Notes under the pieces: model-generated
Database searches by the model: none
Told to the model about the DNA's origin: nothing
What the model saw: only the letters and a program-made list of their open reading frames with translations
Shown: positions 34,162 through 44,794 of the stretch, in pieces
How positions within the stretch are numbered: the stretch's first letter is position 1
Layout: each line of letters opens with the position of its first letter
Assembly (NCBI GenBank): GCA_029532625.1
Contig: JARFXM010000006.1
Coordinates: 1,178,001-1,242,000, forward strand
Direction: 5' to 3'
Source of the DNA: Lomentospora prolificans
Taxonomy: Eukaryota > Ascomycota > Sordariomycetes > Microascales > Microascaceae
Length of the DNA: 64,000 bases
Made by a program: the position numbers and the translations under genes

Positions 34162-36411
34162 CTCTCTTTTATGTTTCCTCTCCCCAGTCGCCTGGTCGCC
34201 GTTCTCCTGCCCTGGTAATACCTATGAGTTCAAGGAGTACCTCTGTCCTCTCCGGAGCCATATTGATCCTCCTCCATCGTTCCAGATGGCCTTGAGTCTC
34301 GAGTCTCGGCCCAGCTCTCACTACAGAGTGGGTACAAAATTTCACGGGCAAGCGGTGCGGGAGAGACTGCATTTGGAAAGCTCAACAACTTGTTGCACAG
34401 ATGTACCAAGGAACCTGTTTGGTGTGTTAATGTCCGTGGTATCCGGCTTTGTGACCTTCGGGTGTGGAGGCGGGTCTTGGCGAAGCTGGTGGTTTCCTCA
34501 ATGTGATTCGTTCAAGGCGCGCGCATGGGATCCGTCGAGGCACCCTGGCCAGGGGTACCCACGCCTGAAAGAAGGCACTAACACGGCCCTCGCTCAAGGT
34601 GACCCTACCCTGATCGCACAGTGGTTCAGGGTGCAGCGGCTGGCGTTACAGTGGGTATACCAGTATCAAGACGCCCAATCGACACGCCGAACACAGCCTA
34701 ACGCCAGCCAGCCAGCCAGCTAGGCCAGCGGCTAACATATTGATGCTCGACTCTACTAGTAGCTGCCTCCGCTTCCCCTAAATGAAGGGCCCTACTAAAG
34801 TCTCATGATCACTCCAAGCATCAATATCTAGGCAAGTAGAGGCTTCTCTCCGTACGCTGGCTGCATGCTTGCACTAACTTATACTGGGCGTGGGCTAATC
34901 CTGCGTGCGACGCAATAGCGCCCTAGACGGCTTCGTAAAGGTGACCAGCATGACATGGGTGCGGGCCCCTCTGGGTTGATCGCAACTTCTTCTCCACAGC
35001 CTGGCCAGCGTTGGAGCGGCGAATATTTAGCGTGGATGCGCTGGTTCCCTGATCGGCAAGCAGCGCCAGTAGCTCTCATGATGAATGCATTATTGTCTCA
35101 AATATGGTTCTCTGGTCGGATCGTCGGTAGGGTTGCTTGAGGGGATGAGGGGAAGATTCTAAACTACAATTGTTGCCACTGATTTTCTCCTCGTTCGATC
35201 AAGAATTTGCGCGCCGGGAACGTGATATTCCGCGCGAATGAGAATAGATCAAATTGACTTTGGCGAGATCGACTGGCTGGATCGAACATTGGCATTGTAC
35301 CAATGAGGTGTGGGTGTGTTTGGCATCCAAGGATGAACTACCGTGTGGAAATAGGTCGTCACGGCTGGCCAGCCAGCGACAATATAAGGGTTCAAATGCC
35401 AGCAATTGATCTAACACCGTCGTCCACAGCGAATGTGGCAGGTCGCATGCCACTCCAAATGTGGTATTACCATATTAATACTGAGGTACCTCTGGAAGCA
35501 GGGCTCTCCACATGCTCCGGCTAACACACAACAGATCCAGTGCATCCTCTCGAATTCCCAAGCGATGCCGAGGTGGCTATCTTGAGCTAGGCCTTCCCTC
35601 TTAACCTTATCCTGCTTGTACGCATGGTTTTGTCCTATCCTTATGACGCCTCCGAGACCGCCCGCCTTTCCTCTCTAAAGCGCCTCCCCAACCTCATCCT
35701 TGCGCTAGAAACGCCTTGACGAGCATGGCTATCAACTTGTTCCAGAACCAGTCGTCACACCTCTCACCACCGAGTGACGAGAAAAAAAAAGAAAAGCAAA
35801 AAAAAAAAAAAAATCAACGATGCAGTTGCTTTTCCTCAGGGCTAACCCGCCATTTAACTCTGGACACGCTTTCCGCCCTTTTGCTAACAACCCCCCAGCC
35901 GTATTCTCTTCGAAAGATCCTGCTCCATGATGTTGAGCGACGAGGAAATTAGTCGGTCTCAAGCCACGCCACTACTTCCTGCCATTCACTCACCCCGCCA
36001 AGGGCTTGAAACACACCCCGCGCCGGTCAAGCTTTCCCCTCTGTGTGGGATGTGGCGGTGATCGCGAACTGGAAGGGTTCCTGCCTGACAATCATGAAGA
36101 GGCGAACGCCTTGGACTAACCTACGCCATACAATAGACAGCCATCCCTAGGCCCGACTCTACGGCCAACATTATAAAGCATGGGAAGAATGAAACTCGAC
36201 ATTTACGATGCGTGATGGTATTTTAGAACTAGGATGCTGCCTCGCCTCCAGACTACCGACAAGAAAAACTCCAGACACCGAGACGACTTTTAAGAACTGA
36301 TCCAGCCTAGCGTCCTATAATCCATAGACCGTGTACTCCATGCCGTTTCCATCTCTAGAAATTCCCCGAACCACGAGACCGCAGTCTCAATAAAGCGGGC
36401 TCACTGCTATT
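33924..36411. other. Intergenic region between the transporter and RBM42
   Basis: About 2.5 kb upstream of the transporter and downstream of RBM42. It includes a T29 run at 34133 and repeated GCCAGC words near 34702-34730 and 35360-35378. No supportable gene. Confidence 0.5.
34133..34161 (+). repeat. Poly-T tract, 29 nt
   Basis: Uninterrupted T run about 210 bp upstream of the minus-strand transporter start. On that strand it is a poly-A promoter or leader element. Confidence 0.95.
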
Positions 36412-37494
36412 CTATCCAAGAAGCTTTAGGCCGTTCTTCATCTTCTGACCTGGTTTGTGAACTCCGCCTCCAGCCCGTGGGCCGAGATTAGGCTCAAAAC
36501 TTGGGTGATTCTGGCCGTTGTTGTTCTTGTAGCCCTTCTTGTTCCTCTTCCCCTTATCCTTCTCCTTGACGCTCGTAGGCTTGATCTCGGTTTTGGCCCT
36601 TGTGACAATCACCGGGTGGCTTTGAATATACTTGCCGTTCATCTCCTTGGCAGCTTGGAAGTAGTCGTCGGGGTCGCTGAAACTGACAAAACCATAATTC
36701 TTGGACTTGGACGTGCGCTTGTCACGGATCACCCGCGCCTTCTGTACAGACTTCCACCGCGAAAAGGCCTTGAGGAGAGAGTCATCAGTAACTTCGCCCG
36801 CGAGGTTTCCTACAAAGAGTCGAGGGTGGCTTGGGTCCCATTCAAGGAGAGTATCGTCTGTCCACTTCTTGCCACCACCTTCTCGTACAACCGTCTTCTT
36901 CCTCTCGGGGGGTTCGGTGGCCGCTTCGGCGGTCGGCGTATTTGCGACAGGGATCGCGTTGGCCGAGGTCGCTGTGCTAGTTCCTCGATGGAAGCCGCCA
37001 GCACCAGCTGCATCTTTTCCCGCCGTTGCATCCTTGCTCACATACGCGCTCTGCCATTGCGCATACTGCGCCGCCATTTCGGCGTCATAGCTGTCATTTC
37101 CGCTGTTGGGGGCTGGGAATGGGTTGCGAATCTGGGGCGCGCTGTAGGCGGCAACGCCAGCGGTCGAGCCGTAAGCGCTCGACTGATAATTCGATTGAGG
37201 GTACTGATAAGCTTGTGCTTGAGCTTGATAAGGCGCTGCGCTCACAGATGAGGTCGAGGGGTAGCCCTGGTATGAGGGCCCATATTGTGACGTAGACGTT
37301 CCGGGCGCGTTGCCGGGCGCGTAACTAGTAGAGGATGAGTACGAGGATGGTTTATTCGAAGATCCGAACGCAGGTTTAAATCCCGAGGATGGCTTCGGTA
37401 CCGGCGGTCGTGCAGGTAGGGACGGATGCGACGAGGAAGCTCCCGGGGGCTGGTTGGATCCTGTAATACCTGGTGGTGGTGGATAGGACATCAT
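36412..37494 (-). CDS. RBM42-type RRM RNA-binding protein
   Basis: Single exon on the minus strand, 360 residues, with two in-frame ATGs at the start. The first 220 residues are Pro/Ser/Tyr/Gln-rich and likely disordered. One RRM lies at about 224-301, with RNP2 LFVGNLAG near 226 and RNP1 KNYGFVSF near 265-271. WTDDTLLEWDPSHPRLFVGN just before RNP2 and the position of the single RRM near the C-terminus are characteristic of RBM42. The tail is Lys/Asn/Gly-rich and ends PGQKMKNGLKLLG. The family is nuclear and linked to pre-mRNA splicing and RNP granules. The gene is divergent from SSR4 across 584 bp, so the two may share a promoter. Length and motifs are complete. Confidence 0.87.
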   Translation of the reverse strand: MMSYPPPPGITGSNQPPGASSSHPSLPARPPVPKPSSGFKPAFGSSNKPSSYSSSTSYAPGNAPGTSTSQYGPSYQGYPSTSSVSAAPYQAQAQAYQYPQSNYQSSAYGSTAGVAAYSAPQIRNPFPAPNSGNDSYDAEMAAQYAQWQSAYVSKDATAGKDAAGAGGFHRGTSTATSANAIPVANTPTAEAATEPPERKKTVVREGGGKKWTDDTLLEWDPSHPRLFVGNLAGEVTDDSLLKAFSRWKSVQKARVIRDKRTSKSKNYGFVSFSDPDDYFQAAKEMNGKYIQSHPVIVTRAKTEIKPTSVKEKDKGKRNKKGYKNNNGQNHPSFEPNLGPRAGGGVHKPGQKMKNGLKLLG

Positions 37495-38078
37495 GAATGA
37501 ATGGCCTCGAGTAACGTTTTTTTTTTGTTTTGGACTTGCGTCAGCCGATGCGGCACGTACCTCTGAGCGCTTTCCCTGCTCAAAGTAAGGTCCCTTGTTC
37601 CCTTTGTATTCTCAGTGCTATTCCTAGCCTAAGGAGCCTGGAGAGGCAGGGGTATATGTTGTTGGGCTGAAGAAGCTGATGGGAGGCAAAAGTTTCGTTT
37701 TCGACGGACAGTCGAGAGGACTATCTCATAAGGCCGCCACCAACTTCGCTTCCATGGGGTCAGCGGTCGTCTACATTTACACGTGATTAAAGGTGTTTAT
37801 CACGTGACTATCTGGTTCCGTGAATACTGTGCTTAAGTCCTGCAGGGGCAAGTGCTAGTCAGCTTCTCTCTAATGTCGTGTCGCGCCTTGTTGACAGGAA
37901 ATATCCTGCAAATTATCTCAGCTCAAATTGCGAGAGGGATTGTCGCCTCCACTCATCAACCCCCATTTCAAGACGGGCTTTTTCAAGGTCACGGCAATAA
38001 TTCAGTATCGCCCATTGTCGCATATCCTGCACTCACCCCCCGGATCTAGCAGGCGTCAGCGCTGCAAATTTTGCGACC
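37495..38078. promoter_or_regulatory. Divergent promoter between RBM42 and SSR4
   Basis: 584 bp between the two start codons, transcribed away from each other. It contains an inverted pair of CACGTG boxes at 37780-37806. A T run (nine or so T) near 37520 lies in the RBM42 leader. Confidence 0.6.
37780..37806. promoter_or_regulatory. Inverted pair of CACGTG boxes
   Basis: CACGTGAT at 37780-37787 and ATCACGTG at 37799-37806 form an inverted repeat separated by 11 bp. Each half carries the CACGTG core recognised by bHLH proteins such as Cbf1. The pair sits about 270-290 bp from each start codon. Confidence 0.5.
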
Positions 38079-40447
38079 ATGGCGAACCTACCGCAGGACC
38101 CAAGCTCGGGGATTCATCAAGATCTTGTGAGATTCGACTTTGCTTTGGTGTCTGGTACCCTCCTCTGAGTTCTCTAACGATGTTCTTAGCTCCCTCATGT
38201 CCATCTCATATCCACTCATCGCTATGCATTGATGCCCCGAGTCGATCTCCAAGATGTTGCGAAGTGGCTCATGGACGCTCCCCGAATCGCAAAAAACCAA
38301 AGCCCTTTTCATTGGACTTACCTGGACGGACCTGTTGATGGCACAATACTTCTGACTTGGCAACCACTAGGGCGCCTTGGGACTAACTTCGCGAGCGACG
38401 GGTTCGTGTGGGCATCTCCCGAGCAATACTTCAAGCAAGACCTAGGTAACGGGCTGGTATGTATCATTCTCCGCACTCATTGGCCCGGAGATACCTCCAG
38501 GTTAGGCGATTGAGTATAGCTAACTCTGGAAAATAGCTACTCGAAATTTATCTTCAAAAATCCGGTTTCTTGCCGGGTGAGCAAGCGGCGCTGCATGCGC
38601 GCCGCAGGTTTCGTCTCGTCCCTGCGCAAGCTGGTAACCCCCATGCGCCCCAGCCCGATATCAGCCTGTGGCTTGTCCACTACGGTCCCTCAGAACCAAA
38701 CGATCGAATTCCCACCAATGTTATCCCTTTCGATGAGCGCGTCCACGCCATGATTAATACGCGACAATACCTGAAGAAATGCGGACAGATCGCCCGGAAA
38801 GACTTCATGTTGTCAGATCGCGTAAACTGGCCGCAGATCGCATTCCCGAGGGAGGGTGGTGGGCGCCAACAAATGTACGCGTCGCCGATGAATGCTAGGG
38901 GTGTGCCCCAGCAGATGGCTTATCCCCCTCAGACCCCATCTGGTCCCCCGGCTAAGCGCGCTCGGCACGCCTCTACGTCGCAAAACCACCCGGCTCCGCA
39001 GCCAGTGCAGGCCATACCCTCAGCGGAAGCCGTCTATGATGACGATGAAGACACATCCCGAGGAGACATGTTCGACCAGCTGACTGCGCGTGAGATCGCA
39101 CTCAGTCGTTATCAACAGAACCACGAATGGATGGAGGAGATCCTATCATCGGCCTACCGCATTGACCAGATCAATCCTCCTGACTTGGGTCTTGGGTTCA
39201 AGGGTCAGCTTGCGTCCCTTACTGAGGGCATTTTCCCTGCTCAGGGAGGCGAAGCCCCTGAGAAGGCTATTGATCGGCCTTATTCGTCTAATCTCGACCC
39301 CAAACTCGCCGAGGAATTCCAGAAGCGGATAAGCAATTTTATGGAGTCGTCCAAGGCAGAAATCGAGGCGATGAAGGCCAATCATGAAAAATCCCTAGCC
39401 CAGATCAAGGAGAGTGCACTCATTGTTAAAGCTGAAAAGGATTTGAGGGATGTCGTAGACGCTATCGGCGACGAGCCTTGGCGCTTAGAGGGTAGGGTTG
39501 AAGAAGGCGATGATGAGCCGAGCCGACCATCGCCTCAGAAGTCAAAAAAGACACTCGAAGATATCGTGGCCGAGGTCGAGGGCCGTTTGAATCGAAAGAC
39601 GCAATCTCTACGGCCCGTGGACCGGATCCAAGACGGTGGCTATCTACCACCCGCTCCGGAACCGGAGCCGGAGCCGGAGCCGCCTGCGCCGGTACTCTCC
39701 GTCTCTCTCCCGGCAGGGGGCCCCGGTGGCACAGCTCCTACATCGCAGCAGGTGTCGGCGGCCCCATCTCAGCAAGGAGGCATGGGCATGGATGACCCAG
39801 ATCTAGAGATGGGCGGAACTGCTGGTGAACTTCTAAGCCAGATGCAGCCAGGCGTGTCATCTACCTCGACGCCGGGTGCTCACAACACTTCGGCCCTTCC
39901 ATCCGCAGTAGCTACTCCCAACGAAATTGGTGTGCCGTCTCCTGGGCCCCAAACTACCATTCCTGAAGCCAAGGTAGTGCAGCCTACCGCTGGCGATACC
40001 ATCATGGGGAATACAGATACATCTACGAGAAACACTGTGCAAACCACTCCGGATCAGGGTACCGGCAGTGGCGAATGGGTCATGGTACCGAAGGGTGGAG
40101 CATCGCCCGATCCAAACGCTCAGGCAGTTTCTGCGTCCGGTTCGGCATCCGGATCTAAGGGAACGCCCGCCGCAGTTTCTGTATCAGGTTCCGTCCCTGC
40201 TAAGCAACTGTCTGTGGTGGGTACCCCTGCGGATGGTGGTTCAGCGACGTTTGAGAACGACTTCAGCTCGTTAGGCGATTTGGATACGGCAGGCGACGCT
40301 TTGGCAAACTACGAGGCTCCAAGTGGTACAGATCTCGGAGATGGTTTGGACTTGAATATGGACATGGACGATTCCGCTTTCGGCGACGCTTTCCACGGAG
40401 TTTCTCAGTCGGGAACTCCGGCGGATGGTAACCCCGACGGCATTTGA
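38079..40447 (+). CDS. ssr4: Ssr4/DUF1750 subunit of SWI/SNF and RSC remodellers, 3 exons
   Basis: Exons are 38079-38126, 38190-38456 and 38537-40447 (introns 63 and 80 nt, both with CTAAC branch sites), giving 741 residues with all phases 0. The N-terminal domain (about 1-210) has the hallmarks of DUF1750: HVHLISTHRYALMPRVDL, FHWTYLDGPVDGTILLTWQPL, FASDGFVWASPEQYF, the RRRFRLVP block and SLWLVHYGPSEPNDRIP. The middle is a coiled-coil-like Glu/Lys-rich helix (about 330-370). It is followed by Pro-Glu repeats near 440 and a long Ser/Thr/Gly-rich acidic tail. Fission-yeast Ssr4 is a shared subunit of SWI/SNF and RSC, stabilising the remodeller and acting in transcription. The first exon encodes only 16 residues. 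Similarity is strongest in the first 210 residues. Confidence 0.87.
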
Positions 40448-43400
40448 TTCCAGGAGTAAGGCGAGGCTAGCTCTTGTTCGTCCACTTCGTGCATTGCTTA
40501 CTTGATTTTCTTTTCTATTGTCATGTTCAAAGGGGTCAGCGTCCTCAAAGCGGGCCGTCAATTCCGCCCATTTTTGTTTCATTTGGGGTTCTCGCTTCTT
40601 GGGAAAGAGGAGTAATTCTGTACAGATAGGTATCAACTGATATTTGGCGCTGCGCCGCGGCTAGGATGGCGGAGTTGGGATGTTACAATGTAGTGAATGC
40701 ACGCATTCCAAGATACATCAATCTGGTGGTTAGTACCGACACGTCGATGCCAGTGGCAAACCGCGTAGCACGATAAAACCTTGGGAGGGATCCTCGCTCT
40801 CCTATGCCGTCTTCTCCCGTGCTGTCCGGGTTGGAACACGTGAAACTGGCTATACATAGCTAAATATGTACAAGTCTGATTTTGGCTTTGGTCCTAGAGC
40901 AAGTGCCAAAAGACAAGTCGCTTGTATTCTTCACTAGAGCGGCCAACCCGAACCCTCTCGAATATCTCCGGATGACATCTCGAGTATCTCCGGATGACAT
41001 CATCTAGGAATGCATTGCCCGAGGAAATGGGTCAATTGAAGCGGAAAGCGCAGAGTCGATGACTGTTTCAAGGGAAATAGGGCCTCAAAATGACTATGGC
41101 TAAGACTTAAGGGGGAAACAAAAGCAAGGGTGCAAGTCTACTCGTAGGCGAGACTACTGACGTTAGTTACGGGTACATTGAGGTAGAATAAACCCATGCA
41201 GAACGGAAACGGGAACTTTTGGTCAGCGTATGCTCCAAATGCAAAGAAAAAATACGTGTTCATGTATGTTAGTAGCAGGTTAACTTATTGCGGTTGTGCT
41301 TCCATCTCTCGCGTGTTGACAGACCGCAGGTAGTCAGGTTAGATGACGAGATGATAGCAGTGCAAGTACATGTATTCTTCGATCAAAACCACCCAGGAAT
41401 TCACACTGCGGGCGCAGAATGACCTGGATCCACGGGATCCGGAGACATGATGTATTGCTGTCAATGGGCCTCTTGCCAGTATTGTATCATCGATGTTCCA
41501 GTGGTTATTGTTATCTGGGACGCTGAAAGAGCATGGGTGCGATCGAGAATTTATTTATCTTGGGTGAATATCTACATTGGAGGACGACGCGGACAACCAC
41601 AATCCGAGCGCTAAAACCGGAATAGAAAGAACGGCCAACAAAACGAGAAAAGAAAAATCGCTATCCGTACAGCAAGCCGTAGCAGTACCTCCCCGTCAAC
41701 AGAGCAGTGGCGAGTGCCATGGCGAGGCGCGCTGTACGCTGTACTGGCACGCGATGAGACGGGACGGGGACAAGGACAAGGCGGGTAATGTATTGCTGGC
41801 AACTCGTATGCCTGTAAACCAACCTGTGCTGGCCAGTGACGGAATACTAAAGTTTTACGAAGGTACGAAGGTATAGCTAGCCAGCGTCATTAGCCAGGCC
41901 ATGGTGGGCGCCACACGACGGTGGCGGTGGGTGCGAAGGCCGGTGCTGAGTGGCTGGAGGAATTGATCCAACTCGGTAGTCGTCCCGCCTGGGTATGAGC
42001 CTGAGCCTGGCAAGTCTGCGACGACCCTAGGCGCCGGATTGGACTTGGGGTCGAAAAAAGTATTGGATCAGATTGAATACGGGGCCTCGCCACACGGTTG
42101 CTGCAGCACCTATCAAAGTCTGTACTCTGTACCATAATTGCGAGCTGAAATGCTCAATTAGGCGGAAGAGGACTGGTGAGCCTCTCTGGCCCCAGCACCA
42201 CCATTGGACTGGACACGGTTCGCTACCGGCACCTTGCAATTCATCTGTGGTTTCCTTCGGAACCAAGGCCTTCGATAGCAGTTCGCGGTGCCAAACGCCC
42301 TTGTCAATGCGGCGAAGAGCCGTGGGAGGAGACACGACTACCCCTCTTCCGACCCCCAATCGTGTCCAGATTCGGCAGCCTCCTCGACTCACATTGTCAC
42401 GGTCTCTGAAAGGTAAATGCTTCGTATATCCCCGAAATATTGTAAAGTACGGGTACGACCCATATACTTACTTACACACAGATAGATATATATGAGGTTA
42501 TATATTTGGTCATAGTATTGATCCTTTCTACTCTTCCTCTCCAGAGTTGTCGTAAATTCGTCAATAGTGAGCGGCTTTCGATCATCAGCCCGCTAACGTT
42601 GGCGTCAGAGCAACCCCAGCCGAGCGGTGCCAGCGCCCGGGATGAGGCTCCATAGTAAAAATTTCCAATTTTGGAAAGAAAGAGGGTAAACTTGCAATAA
42701 CGCCCTGCGAGCCCCTCAATGTCTTCAATGCACTCTTACTAGGCTCAGAGTGATACCCGCAAGGCAGTGAAGTCATGAAGGAGGGCTCGTCATGGGTTCC
42801 CCTCCTGTCGACCCACCGAGGTGTATGTGCTTCGAGTCCAGAAAGCACTAGTGTGAAGTCGGATGAGCATGCTCGTTGTTCGGGTATGGTACGTGCGTCT
42901 AAGTCATTCTCGACACTGCCGACAGTGAGCCGCCTTTCGCCGCACCCCATTAGTCTTGGACCTGGACGCGACAAACGACGTGCCTCCACAAACCCTCCCG
43001 TACTGCTCTGTCCTCTCCGCTCATCAAACTGCCCTAGCTGCACCTCCAGCTTACCGAATCACGCCTAGTTCGGAGAGCGAATCATACGAAACAAGACTTG
43101 GACATACAAGATACGATCTTTTAGCTGCCGGAACGCCTCAAGCTTGATTCTCGGTTGGTTGAGGTGGTCGACCGAGTATAGCTAGTGAGCAGGCAGGCAG
43201 TGGAGACGTAGTCAAACAGAAGGCCACTAATTCGATACGTACATGCGTTGCGCCTATGCGTACATGATCGAGTGTTACAAGTAACCTGCATCGAACGTCG
43301 TGTACTCACTCGCGTACAGTATACACGCGCCCCACTAATGGTGAAGTCTTTTTTTCTTTTTCTTTTCCCTCCCCCCTCAGGCCCTTCGAAGCAAAAGACG

Positions 43401-43731
43401 GCAAGGGAATAGAGATTTCACTGCTGTATCGAAGAAAATGGAAAACGGAGGTCTGGTGCCACCTATCAATCATTCGTGTATAATCAAGCAGTTCTTCCAC
43501 TACCCTACTGTTATATGGGAAAAAAGGAAGAGGAAAGGAAGTAGAAAACGTAAAAATAGGTGCATTACATACGTACATGTCTACCCTCAGTAGGCAGAGG
43601 AACAGTCAGCATCACGCTTAGAGTCATCGCTCAAATCCCTTGCTTCTGACTGGGCTTGCCATCGCGCCGTTACGGCGAACGGGAGAACCAGAGCAAGAAC
43701 AGCCCCGGCCACAGAAGTCGACGCTTGCGTT
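40448..43731. other. Gene-free region downstream of SSR4
   Basis: About 3.3 kb with no supportable gene. Open frames of up to about 150 codons on both strands (for example 42585-43043 minus) lack motifs. It contains a 22-bp tandem duplication at 40956-40999 and a single CACGTG at 40838. Confidence 0.5.
40956..40999 (+). repeat. 22-bp tandem duplication
   Basis: Two adjacent 22-bp copies differing at one base, each with the palindromic core TCCGGA, about 510 bp after the SSR4 stop. They probably arose by local duplication in 3' flanking DNA. Confidence 0.9.
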
Positions 43732-44794
43732 TTGGCCTTAGACCGCCAACTTCCCTCCCCGGCTCTTACTGTTGATAAACCTCAATCTTCCCTATCCCTG
43801 TGCTTTCAGCTTCTCTCGTCGAGATCCCCTATATTTCCCCCTCTCTATTTTTGGTCTTCCTCGTGTCACTCACGACGAGTTCCAACCCATACTCCGACCT
43901 TCCTGGATCCCACCCTCGCCTACTTTTTTTTTTGGCCCTATTGGGGTCTGACGTGACGAACCCCACCACACATGCAAAAGGTATCCAGATAGACAAGTAA
44001 GTACCTACCCCTCAAAGCTCATTGCTTCATAAGCATGGGAGTGCGTTTGCCCTCCTTGATATCGCCTCTTGCTGTCCTGGCTTGTCTGGCTGGCTTTCCT
44101 GTCCAAGGTCTTGTTCTTACGTCCCTTGGGCTAATACATAGTCACTGTACGAACCTCCTCTAAACTCTTCTTGATACGACGGAACATTGGCAGGAGCGTA
44201 AAGATACGCCAGACAGGCCTCAACTACCTCCAAGACCTCTCGCAGCGCCCCGCCTTCCCGCTCCTGGCATTTGAACCCCGACGCTTCCATCTTGTGTCCT
44301 CGACCCCTCCATTACGCAGTATCAGTCCTGTCCCGGCTGTTTCTCCAGGACGCCCACTCAGCTAATTGTCACTACCCCCCACCGGACACATTAGCTTCAG
44401 CAACGTTATTCCGTTCTTTTGTCCCTGTGTCTCGCTCTCTCTCCCTTCGCCACCTCCCCCACCATCACTTCTCCAAACATCACATTACTTCTATACCTCT
44501 GTCCTTTCCTTCACCACAAATATTCGCCCACCTTCACCAGCCCACTCTCATCTCTTTCGCGCCCACATCAAAACCGATCTGCGCCGATCTCGTCGACACC
44601 CTCACCACCCCTCCTTCTCCTTCACTCGAGACGACGATACATACGGCAGAAACAATATTTACTTGCCTCTTCCGACTTCGTTCGATTGCGTTTCTCGATA
44701 TCGCTAGTTACGAGGACCTTACCCAGCGCTGAGCGTTGAGCCTGGTTAGGGCCGAATTATCCTAGGAACCTGGTAGCTAGGGGCCTTCGTCAAC
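43732..44794 (+). promoter_or_regulatory. Probable CT-rich leader of SCH9
   Basis: About 1 kb of strongly pyrimidine-rich DNA up to the ATG at 44795. A possible leader intron runs from GTAAGT at 43997 to CATAG at 44141 with a GCTAAT branch-like site. Short upstream open frames are present. The transcription start cannot be placed. Confidence 0.4.
43997..44141 (+). other. Candidate 5' leader intron of SCH9
   Basis: 145 nt with a GTAAGT donor, a branch-like GCTAAT 14 bp from the end, and a CATAG acceptor. It lies wholly in non-coding leader, so it cannot be verified by reading frame. Confidence 0.35.

Noticed and set aside
36457..37251. 264-codon plus-strand open frame
   Set aside because: Antisense to the RBM42-type gene; the RNP1 and RNP2 motifs are on the minus strand.
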